64,000 bases of DNA from Clostridium sp. AM22-11AC (GTDB lineage: Bacteria > Bacillota > Clostridia > Lachnospirales > Lachnospiraceae): positions 1-64,000 of the forward strand of contig NZ_QUCM01000020.1 of the NCBI RefSeq assembly GCF_003473545.1, written 5' to 3'. Position numbers and translations under genes: made by a program. Below, piece by piece: positions 53,173 through 60,157 of this stretch. How positions within the stretch are numbered: the first letter of the stretch is position 1; each line of letters begins with the position of its first letter. The notes under the pieces are model-generated. The model was not told the origin of the DNA, made no database searches, and saw nothing but the letters and a program-made list of their open reading frames with translations.

Positions 53173-55356
53173 ATGGACAGAGAGTTATTAGAACAGAGAA
53201 AACAGATGCTGACAGAACTGGTACATGACAAGGCTTATGTGCCTATGAAAGCAAAAGAGATCGCCATGCTTTTAAATATCCCCAAGGCAATGCGGGGAGA
53301 ATTACAGGAAGTGCTGGACGAACTGGTTTCAGAAGGAAAGCTTGGGATCTCAAAAAAGGGAAAATATGGAAAACCGGAGACATTTGCTGTAGTTGGTACT
53401 TTTACAGGACATGCAAGAGGCTTTGGCTTTGTTACAGTAGAAGGAATGGAGCAGGACGTATTTATCCCTGAGGATAAGACAGGAAGTGCTTTAAATGGTG
53501 ATAAGGTACAGATCGTCATTGAGTCTGAGGGCCGTAACGGACGCAGGGCAGAAGGTACGGTTTTAAAGGTATTGGAACATGCCAACAGCCAGCTGGTAGG
53601 CTATTATCAGAAGAATAAGAATTTTGGCTTTGTGATCCCTGATGACCAGAAGATCGCCAAGGATATTTTTATCCCACAGGGCTGTGATATGGGAGCTGTG
53701 ACCGGTCACAAGGTAGTAGTAAAGGTAACAGATTTCGGTGATGAGCGTAAGAAGCCGGAAGGACGGATCAAGGAGATCTTGGGACATGTAAATGATCCTG
53801 GTACGGATATTTTATCCCTGGTACGTGCTTACAATCTTCCAGAAGCCTTTCCTGAGGAAGTAATGAAGGAACTGGAACATGTGCCGGACAGCCTGCCTAC
53901 AGAGGGCTTAAAGGACCTTCCGGAAGGTTTTGAGGGAAGAAAGGATTTAAGGGATCTGCAGACTGTGACCATTGACGGGGAAGATGCCAAGGATCTGGAT
54001 GATGCGGTGACATTGGAGCTGCTGGAAAACGGAAATTACCGTCTGGGCGTTCACATTGCAGATGTAAGTCATTATGTAAAAGAGGGCAGTGAACTGGATA
54101 AAGAGGCGTTAAAGCGAAGCACCAGCGTGTATCTGGTGGACCGTGTGATCCCTATGCTGCCTCACAAGCTTTCTAACGGGATCTGTTCTTTAAATCAGGG
54201 AACAGACCGTCTGGCAATGAGCTGCCTTATGGAAGTGGATCCTCATGGAACGGTAGTGGATCATGAGATCTGCGAAAGTGTGATCCGGTCTGACAGGCGG
54301 ATGACTTATACGGCTGTGAATGCTATTTTGTCGGAGGCAGATACAAAGGAGAAAGAGGAGCAAAAGGCTGGTTTACTGGAAGAGTATAAGGATTTTGTGG
54401 CTATGTTTGAGCGCATGAAGGAACTGTCTGCTATTTTAAGGGAGAAGCGCAGCAAACGAGGGGCCATCGATTTTGATTTTCCGGAAAGTAAGATCATTCT
54501 GGATGAGAAGGGGAAACCGGTGGATATCCATCCTTATGAACGGAATGTAGCTACAAAGATCATTGAAGATTTTATGCTCCTTGCCAATGAGACCGTGGCA
54601 GAGGATTATTTCTGGCAGTCTGTTCCTTTCCTTTACAGGACCCATGATGATCCGGATCCGGAGAAGATGAAGCAGTTAGGTGTGTTTATTAATAATTTTG
54701 GATATTCGCTGAGATTGACTAATGGGGAAGTGCATCCAAAGGAGCTGCAGAAGCTATTGGACAAGATCGAAGGCAAGCCGGAGGAACCTCTTCTTGCAAG
54801 ACTGGTCCTGCGGTCTATGAAACAGGCAAAGTATACTACCCAGTGTACAGGACATTTTGGATTGGCTGCAAGGTATTATACCCATTTTACATCACCTATA
54901 CGTAGATATCCGGATCTGCAGATCCATAGGATCATCAAAGAGTGTCTGCATGGGGGATTGAAGGAGAAGAGAGTTGCCCATTATGAGAAACTGCTGCCGC
55001 AGGTGGCTGTACAGACTTCTGCATTAGAGCGCCGGGCTGATGAGGCGGAGCGCGAGACTGAGAAGATGAAGAAGTGCGAATATATGTCCAGGTTTGTTGG
55101 ACAGACCTTTGAGGGAGTGATCTCTGGAGTTACTAACTGGGGCTTTTATGTGGAGCTGCCTAATACAGTGGAAGGTCTGGTGCGCATCAGTGAGCTGCGG
55201 GATGATTATTATATTTTTGATGAGAGCAGATATGAGCTGGTGGGCGAGATGAGCAGAAAAGTGTATAAGCTGGGCCAGACAGTACGGGTAGTTGTAGCCG
55301 GTACGGACAAGCTTTTGCGGACTGTGGATTTTGTTCTGGAAAATCAGGCAGTATAA
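53173..55356 (+). CDS. rnr: Ribonuclease R
   Basis: A 727-residue 3'-5' exoribonuclease that degrades structured RNA. N-terminal winged helix, two cold-shock domains (GFVTVEGMEQDVFIP; FGFVIPDDQKIAKDIFIP), the RNB catalytic core with the acidic cluster TIDGEDAKDLDDAV, and a C-terminal S1 domain (FEGVISGVTNWGFYVELPN). AAAAGAGGTTAT precedes the ATG. RNase R works with SmpB/tmRNA in stalled-message decay, matching the next gene. Confidence 0.97.
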   Translation: MDRELLEQRKQMLTELVHDKAYVPMKAKEIAMLLNIPKAMRGELQEVLDELVSEGKLGISKKGKYGKPETFAVVGTFTGHARGFGFVTVEGMEQDVFIPEDKTGSALNGDKVQIVIESEGRNGRRAEGTVLKVLEHANSQLVGYYQKNKNFGFVIPDDQKIAKDIFIPQGCDMGAVTGHKVVVKVTDFGDERKKPEGRIKEILGHVNDPGTDILSLVRAYNLPEAFPEEVMKELEHVPDSLPTEGLKDLPEGFEGRKDLRDLQTVTIDGEDAKDLDDAVTLELLENGNYRLGVHIADVSHYVKEGSELDKEALKRSTSVYLVDRVIPMLPHKLSNGICSLNQGTDRLAMSCLMEVDPHGTVVDHEICESVIRSDRRMTYTAVNAILSEADTKEKEEQKAGLLEEYKDFVAMFERMKELSAILREKRSKRGAIDFDFPESKIILDEKGKPVDIHPYERNVATKIIEDFMLLANETVAEDYFWQSVPFLYRTHDDPDPEKMKQLGVFINNFGYSLRLTNGEVHPKELQKLLDKIEGKPEEPLLARLVLRSMKQAKYTTQCTGHFGLAARYYTHFTSPIRRYPDLQIHRIIKECLHGGLKEKRVAHYEKLLPQVAVQTSALERRADEAERETEKMKKCEYMSRFVGQTFEGVISGVTNWGFYVELPNTVEGLVRISELRDDYYIFDESRYELVGEMSRKVYKLGQTVRVVVAGTDKLLRTVDFVLENQAV

Positions 55357-55444
55357 TGGTATGATAGTGGGAGCAAATGAGATAGAAAAACAGAGATCAG
55401 TTCTGTTTGCAGGGCAAAGAAACTGAAAATGGGAGGTGTTTATC

Positions 55445-55912
55445 ATTTCTAAGGAAAGTATTAAGCTGATCGCCAATAATAAGAAAGCGTATCATGATTA
55501 TTTTATTGATGATAAATGGGAAGCTGGTATTGAGCTGTTTGGTACGGAAGTTAAGTCCATCCGTATGGGAAAGTGCAGTATTAAAGAGGCTTTTGTGAAG
55601 ATCGATAAGGGGGAAGTGTATGTGTATGGTATGCACATCAGTCCTTATGAGAAGGGAAATATTTTTAATAAGGATCCTTTGAGAGTGAGAAAGCTGCTTC
55701 TTCATAAATACGAGATCATGAAGTTAAATGGAAAGATCGCGGAAAAGGGATATACGCTGATGCCGCTGCAGGTTTATTTTAAGGGAAGCCTGGTGAAGGT
55801 GCAGGTGGGACTTGCAAGAGGTAAGAAGTTGTATGATAAGAGAGCGGATATTGCTAAGAAGGACCAGAGGAGAGAGCTGGAGAAGGATTTTAAGGTGAAG
55901 AATTTATATTAA
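55445..55912 (+). CDS. smpB: SsrA-binding protein SmpB, probable ATT start
   Basis: A 155-residue tmRNA partner for ribosome rescue: [37 protein letters not shown] (in parts) and [27 protein letters not shown] (in parts) are diagnostic. No ATG exists at the conserved start. GGGAGG (55431-55436) is followed at 8 nt by ATT, giving (M)SKESIKL, which matches the usual SmpB N-terminus. The GTG at 55436 overlaps the ribosome binding site. No ssrA sequence is recognisable nearby. Confidence 0.93.
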   Translation: MSKESIKLIANNKKAYHDYFIDDKWEAGIELFGTEVKSIRMGKCSIKEAFVKIDKGEVYVYGMHISPYEKGNIFNKDPLRVRKLLLHKYEIMKLNGKIAEKGYTLMPLQVYFKGSLVKVQVGLARGKKLYDKRADIAKKDQRRELEKDFKVKNLY

Positions 55913-55934
55913 GGTAAAAAGTCGCTAAAGGTCC

Positions 55935-55985
55935 GCAGGGGCCGCTGAAAGCCTGACCTCCTTTCAGCGGCCCCTGCTATTTTTA
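55935..55985 (+). terminator. Terminator of smpB
   Basis: A perfect 17-bp stem (GCAGGGGCCGCTGAAAG and its complement) with a 9-nt loop, followed by TATTTTTAT. The rest of 55986-56097 holds nothing I can support. Confidence 0.9.
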
Positions 55986-56097
55986 TATCTATATTTATAA
56001 AATGGGGATATTAGATATTGCAAAGACCATATTCGCAATAGCTCCATGGGGGATATTTAAACACATTTAATCACTAATGTCAATTTTAAATATAAAG

Positions 56098-56125
56098 AAA
56101 GCAAGTGGATTTCCACTTGCTTTTT
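56098..56125 (-). terminator. Terminator of tRNA-Glu, symmetrical
   Basis: AAAGCAAGTGG and CCACTTGCTTT form an 11-bp stem with a 4-nt loop, 2 nt beyond the tRNA 3' end on the minus strand. T-rich flanks exist on both strands. Confidence 0.75.
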
Positions 56126-56127
56126 AA

Positions 56128-56199
56128 TGACCTGACCGGGAATCGAACCCGGGTTTACGCCGTGAGAGGGCGTCGTCTTGACCGCTTGACCATCAGGCC
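56128..56199 (-). tRNA. tRNA-Glu (anticodon CTC)
   Basis: On the minus strand a 72-nt cloverleaf: acceptor GGCCTGA with TCAGGTC, a D stem GTC/GAC, an anticodon stem ACGCC/GGCGT with loop CTCTCAC (anticodon CTC), and a T arm CCGGG-TTCGATT-CCCGG. The discriminator is A and no CCA is encoded. Confidence 0.95.
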
Positions 56200-56239
56200 T
56201 TATTCTGTTTTGTCTTGGCTGTTCGCCGCTGACTCGTAT

Positions 56240-56268
56240 ATAATAGCACAGCGGTATGGGTTTGTCAA
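56240..56268 (-). promoter_or_regulatory. Promoter of tRNA-Glu
   Basis: On the minus strand a perfect TTGACA (56263-56268), 17 nt, TATTAT (56240-56245), about 40 nt before the tRNA. Confidence 0.8.
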
Positions 56269-56340
56269 ACATTTTTTTGAAAAAATTTAAAATTTTTTTG
56301 GGGGATAGTTTGGAGGGAAAAAACAGGAAAAAAGGTAAGT

Positions 56341-56370
56341 AAAAAGACCCGTCGGGGAACGGGTCTTTTT
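56341..56370. terminator. Symmetrical hairpin terminator
   Basis: AAAAAGACCCGT and ACGGGTCTTTTT form a perfect 12-bp stem with a 6-nt loop. It has poly-A/poly-T ends on both strands. The transcript it ends is not obvious; a minus-strand RNA from the riboswitch side would meet it. Confidence 0.8.
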
Positions 56371-56562
56371 AAGGAGAAGGTATTTCGTTTCTTATGGGGG
56401 TGTAGCAAAAACTATATAATGTATTGGGGGGTTACGTCTATTATAATAGCATAGGAGTTTGAAAAAGTGTGCACAAAGATTGAAAAATATGAAAAGCTGT
56501 TTTGTGCAAAACACACATTTCCGGTATACCGGTGGACAAAGCTTCCAAGAGTACATCCCTAA

Positions 56563-56598
56563 AAAGGAGGAGGCGGACTGAAAACTTTCCAGTCCGCC
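56563..56598 (-). terminator. Candidate terminator downstream of the c-di-GMP riboswitch
   Basis: On the minus strand GGCGGACTG pairs with CAGTCCGCC around a 9-nt loop and is followed by TCCTCCTTTTT. It lies about 120 nt beyond the aptamer and may be its expression platform. Confidence 0.65.
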
Positions 56599-56714
56599 GA
56601 GTATTATGAAAAAAAGTTGTTTGCATTAACTCTTTACGCTCTTTAGTATAGAAAACAATCGTGAAGAAAGTTTGTTCAAATTGTAAGTAAATTGTGAACG
56701 GAATGTAAAGAAAT

Positions 56715-56790
56715 AAAATAGCAACTGGCTGCCATTTGAAAGGCCCTATAGCTTTGCGTCACAGTCTTTCGACTGCTTTGCCTAAAATAT
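56715..56790 (-). ncRNA. Cyclic di-GMP-I (GEMM) riboswitch aptamer
   Basis: On the minus strand the GEMM-I core is clear: GGCAAAGCA, a stem capped by GAAA (GTC-GAAA-GAC), the invariant GTGACGCAAAGC, and the second helix ending GGCAGCCAGTTGC. This matches the class I c-di-GMP aptamer (for example Vc2) in every conserved block. It has its own strong promoter. No supported gene follows before the terminator at 56563-56598. It is transcribed away from the divergent EAL-domain operon. Confidence 0.93.
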
Positions 56791-56807
56791 ATTGTTTTCT
56801 TTATTAT

Positions 56808-56837
56808 ATTATAATACCTTAAAGATTTTTGTGTCAA
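56808..56837 (-). promoter_or_regulatory. Promoter of the c-di-GMP riboswitch RNA
   Basis: On the minus strand TTGACA (56832-56837), 18 nt, TATAAT (56808-56813), both perfect hexamers. Confidence 0.8.
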
Positions 56838-56858
56838 AAAAAATACAGGGTAAAAGAC

Positions 56859-56887
56859 TTGAAATATGCGGTAAAATTCAGTAGAAT
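56859..56887 (+). promoter_or_regulatory. Promoter of the motor/exopolysaccharide operon
   Basis: TTGAAA (56859-56864), 17 nt, TAGAAT (56882-56887), 38 nt before the first gene. It is back to back with the riboswitch promoter, only 21 nt away. Confidence 0.7.
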
Positions 56888-56924
56888 AGGCAAAAATCAT
56901 TAAAAACAAAAGAGGGGGCACAGT

Positions 56925-58490
56925 ATGAAGAGATTGATGCCAATATTTATTGTTATATTGCTGTCAGGCTGTGGCATTTTGACAGCTTATGCGCCTAACA
57001 TGCTTTCTATGATCGTAGTTGCGGTTATGGGCGTTGTAGTGCTTTTAGGAATTATATATGGACTGATACCGGTACTTACATTTACACAGGGACTGTTAAC
57101 AGGCCAGAAGAGTATACAGAGAGCCTCGGAAGCAGAGGAAAAGTCGGTCTGGATCACCGCTTTACAGATGGACCGTTTTTTCAGACAGAAGAAAATGGAC
57201 CAGTTGTTTCGGGAATACAGGGACAAGGTAAAGCAGCAGCGCCAGAATGGACAGATCGTCAGTGATCTTGAAGATATTTTAAATGAAGATGTCCTGGCTC
57301 TTTACAGCTGGCAGGGAGTCGTTGCACAGATCCCTGGAACATTAACAGGTCTTGGAATTTTAGGTACCTTTATCGGCCTTCTTAGGGGTCTTAGAAATAT
57401 TAACTTCGTTACGGTTGAGGCGGCACTTAGCAGTGTGCAGTCCATTCTGACCGGTATTGATACCGCATTCTATACATCCATAGCAGGTGTTATCCTGTCC
57501 ATTCTTTTTAATATATCTAATAATATCCTCCGTAATACAATGGATCGTGAAATGGGGATCTTTCTGGAAGTTTTTCACAGAGTGGTCCTTCCTACTACTC
57601 AGGAACAGGAACGCTACCGTTCCCGCAGAGAGACAAGACAGATCATGGATCTGTTGGACCGTCTGCCAAAGAAAGATGATTATTCAGCTTCCGGTATGGG
57701 GGCAACTGCAGACTCAGCCATTGGAAATGAGCGTCTTCTGATGCCGCAGATCTTAAATGGCCTTAAAAAGAATGAATTTATTTTTCTGTTACAGCCTCAG
57801 TATGAATTAAATACACGAAAGATCATAGGTGCAGAAGCTTTGGTGCGCTGGAACCACCCGGCGTTGGGCGAGATCTCACCTGCAGTATTTATTCCGGTAC
57901 TGGAAAATAACGGATATATTACAAAACTGGATCAGAAGATCTGGGAAGATGTATGCGCAATGATCCGCAGATGGATCGATGAGGGTATAAAACCTCTTGC
58001 GATTTCCATTAACGTAACAAAAACAGACCTGCTTGCAATGGATGTTGTGGAGATCTTTGATGAACTTCTGAAAAAATACAGGATACCGCCAAAATATTTA
58101 AATATCGATATTGCGGAAAATGCGTACAAAGAGGTTTACGGCATTGTATCCGAAGTGGAAAAGTCCCTTCAGCAGAAAGGCTTCCGCATTGCCCTCGATG
58201 GTTTTGACGGTGACTATATGGGACTGCACTCTGTAGGAGAGATCGGAGCGGATGTACTGAAACTGGATCTGCGCAGCCTGAATAAAGAGAAGAAGAGCGG
58301 CAGTGTACAGGATGTGTTTGACCGGGCAAAGACACTGAGGCTGACCCTTACCGCAGAGGGGATCGAAAGCATGGAACAGTTATCACTTCTGCGTAAGTGC
58401 GGATGTACAGAAGGCCAGGGATATGTATTTTCCAGACCATTATCAATCGAAGAGTTTGAAAAAATCCTAAAGGTAGGACAGGATGCATGA
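56925..58490 (+). CDS. MotA/TolQ/ExbB-like channel fused to a degenerate EAL domain
   Basis: A 521-residue protein. Helices at about 5-22 and 27-50 are followed by a cytoplasmic helical segment. The channel core helices come next: 132-155 (IPGTLTGLGILGTFIGLLRGL, partly quoted) and 172-198 (GIDTAFYTSIAGVILSILF), the TolQ/MotA/ZorA pattern. An EAL domain spans about 274-515: E304-A-L, N363, E398, D425, K446, E478 and Q498 are present. The loop-6 motif DDFGTGYSSL reads DGFDGDYMGL, lacking the second Asp. It is probably a c-di-GMP receptor rather than an active phosphodiesterase. GAGGGGG precedes the ATG; it overlaps the next gene by 4 nt. Confidence 0.85.
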   Translation: MKRLMPIFIVILLSGCGILTAYAPNMLSMIVVAVMGVVVLLGIIYGLIPVLTFTQGLLTGQKSIQRASEAEEKSVWITALQMDRFFRQKKMDQLFREYRDKVKQQRQNGQIVSDLEDILNEDVLALYSWQGVVAQIPGTLTGLGILGTFIGLLRGLRNINFVTVEAALSSVQSILTGIDTAFYTSIAGVILSILFNISNNILRNTMDREMGIFLEVFHRVVLPTTQEQERYRSRRETRQIMDLLDRLPKKDDYSASGMGATADSAIGNERLLMPQILNGLKKNEFIFLLQPQYELNTRKIIGAEALVRWNHPALGEISPAVFIPVLENNGYITKLDQKIWEDVCAMIRRWIDEGIKPLAISINVTKTDLLAMDVVEIFDELLKKYRIPPKYLNIDIAENAYKEVYGIVSEVEKSLQQKGFRIALDGFDGDYMGLHSVGEIGADVLKLDLRSLNKEKKSGSVQDVFDRAKTLRLTLTAEGIESMEQLSLLRKCGCTEGQGYVFSRPLSIEEFEKILKVGQDA

Positions 58491-60157
58491 GACGGCGTAG
58501 GAAAGACCAGAACGGAGAGTATAATTACTGGCAGCCTGCTACGGATATGATGACAGGACTTGTATTTGTCCTGATGCTGATCGTAGCGCTGTTGGGCCTG
58601 TATCTTTTAAGTGACTATACAGGATATAAATATGATGAAACAGAAGGCGTAGAGGAGACAACGGCACAGGAGACCCGTCCGGATGATGACGGCTGGAGCT
58701 GGAAGGAATATAAAGGCAACGGCGATCATGAGGATGTAGGAGATGGGGCCGGAGACGGAGGCGGATCCGGACAGGAGCAGCCTATCATCCAGACCGGCGG
58801 AGGCGGTTACGGTGACGAAGGCATCAAATCAGCGGTATTTACCGAGCTGGTGGATGACGAAACAGACCGTATTATCCCGGATGAGGGAGTCCGCTTTGAA
58901 CTGTACCGCACAGACTGGGGACTGCAAAATGGAATGGGAGCCCTTCAGATCCTGAATACCTATTATCCGGAAAAGATCTCCTATCGTGAATATGAGACAA
59001 CAGAGGAAGGCGTATTTTATCTGCCGGAAAAAATCTACCAGGGAGATTATTTCTTCCGGGAATTAAATGAACCGGAAGGATATGACGCGGCAGGGGATAC
59101 CTATTTTAACCTGGATAAGATGTATGACTGGACGGATCCTTTTGTAGTCCAGATCCGTGTATCACCAAGCAAGAACGTGATCCGGGTGCAGATGTCAGAT
59201 CTGTTAAGCAAAGACCCGGTAGGAGGCGGAACCTTCCAGGTACGGGCAGCAGAAGATGTGGCCACGCTGGATGGTACCGTGCGTTATATAGCGGGACAGC
59301 TGGTAGATACCATTACCTGTGATGAAAATGGTTACGGTGAGAGTAAGGAACTGTATCTGGGAAGCTATACACTGGAACAGGCGGGAATTCCCCGCTATTA
59401 CGCCGGGATCAACGAACAGCCGGAAGCTCTGGTAGAGAAGAAAAACGGGGAAGACCCCCCGATCCATGAGATCGATACAGAAAAGACAAAGATCACTTTA
59501 AAACTTTCAGATGAATTATATCAGCAGCAGCCGCTGTCCGGGGCAGTATTTACAGTTACCAATGGAACAACAGGTGTTTCCCAGACTGTAGAGACAGACC
59601 AAAATGGCCAGATCCTCCTTACAGACCTGGATAAGAATACCAGTTATAAGATCAGACAGCAGCAGACCATAGAAGATTACCAGCTGGATCCGATCGAATA
59701 TACAGAAGATGTAGATGCCTATGGACGCATAAACGGGGAAAACCAGGCAGAAATGGATCTGACAAACAGGATGCTTCGTACATCTGTCCATGGAACGGAT
59801 ATGATCCTGCGAAAAGATGTAGCAGATATCCAGTTATCCCTTTATGACAGTCAGGATCAGCTGATCGAGTCCTGGGTATCAGGGAAAAGCGGAAAAATGT
59901 TCACCAACTTAAAAGAAGGCAGTTACTATGTGCTTCAGGGAGATGACGGGGAGAAGCGTTATGACTTTACAGTAGCAGATACAGCGCAGGTACAGAACTG
60001 GAATGTAACAGTACTGACTCTTCGGGGCATTCTTACACTGGCAGCCGGTATGGTTGGCGGAACCGTTGTGATCATTCTTCTGCTCTTTGCAGGCATTACA
60101 CTGGCAGGCAGAAGAAAAAAAGAAGATAAGAAAAAAGACAGTGAGAAAAAACGATGA
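58487..60157 (+). CDS. MotB/ExbD-like partner with SpaA/Cna-B-like modules
   Basis: A 556-residue protein. Short basic N-terminus, then NYWQPATDMMTGLVFVLML, which matches the MotB pore helix with its proton-carrying Asp (D20, D-x-M-T); helix about 23-41. After an acidic Gly-rich linker (about 45-110) come about four prealbumin-like modules (for example VIRVQMSDLLSKDPVGGGTF, KITLKLSDELYQQQPLSGAVF), as in SpaA/Cna-B proteins. A second helix at about 514-540 and a basic tail end the protein. The OmpA peptidoglycan-binding domain of MotB is absent. ATGA overlap with the channel gene indicates a stoichiometric complex. Confidence 0.8.
   Translation: MRRRRKDQNGEYNYWQPATDMMTGLVFVLMLIVALLGLYLLSDYTGYKYDETEGVEETTAQETRPDDDGWSWKEYKGNGDHEDVGDGAGDGGGSGQEQPIIQTGGGGYGDEGIKSAVFTELVDDETDRIIPDEGVRFELYRTDWGLQNGMGALQILNTYYPEKISYREYETTEEGVFYLPEKIYQGDYFFRELNEPEGYDAAGDTYFNLDKMYDWTDPFVVQIRVSPSKNVIRVQMSDLLSKDPVGGGTFQVRAAEDVATLDGTVRYIAGQLVDTITCDENGYGESKELYLGSYTLEQAGIPRYYAGINEQPEALVEKKNGEDPPIHEIDTEKTKITLKLSDELYQQQPLSGAVFTVTNGTTGVSQTVETDQNGQILLTDLDKNTSYKIRQQQTIEDYQLDPIEYTEDVDAYGRINGENQAEMDLTNRMLRTSVHGTDMILRKDVADIQLSLYDSQDQLIESWVSGKSGKMFTNLKEGSYYVLQGDDGEKRYDFTVADTAQVQNWNVTVLTLRGILTLAAGMVGGTVVIILLLFAGITLAGRRKKEDKKKDSEKKR

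Noticed and set aside
55913..56127. ssrA (tmRNA) gene next to smpB
   Set aside because: The region holds only a terminator and AT-rich sequence; no tRNA-like ends or tag frame.
56441..56626. 61-codon minus-strand frame downstream of the c-di-GMP riboswitch
   Set aside because: No Shine-Dalgarno site precedes it and its coding region includes the terminator hairpin at 56572-56598. It is kept in mind as the only candidate riboswitch target.
56925..60157. Zorya-type anti-phage system
   Set aside because: The MotA/MotB-like pair recalls ZorA and ZorB. However, the A subunit ends in an EAL domain, the B subunit lacks OmpA, no ZorC, ZorD or ZorE follows, and the operon continues with polysaccharide genes.
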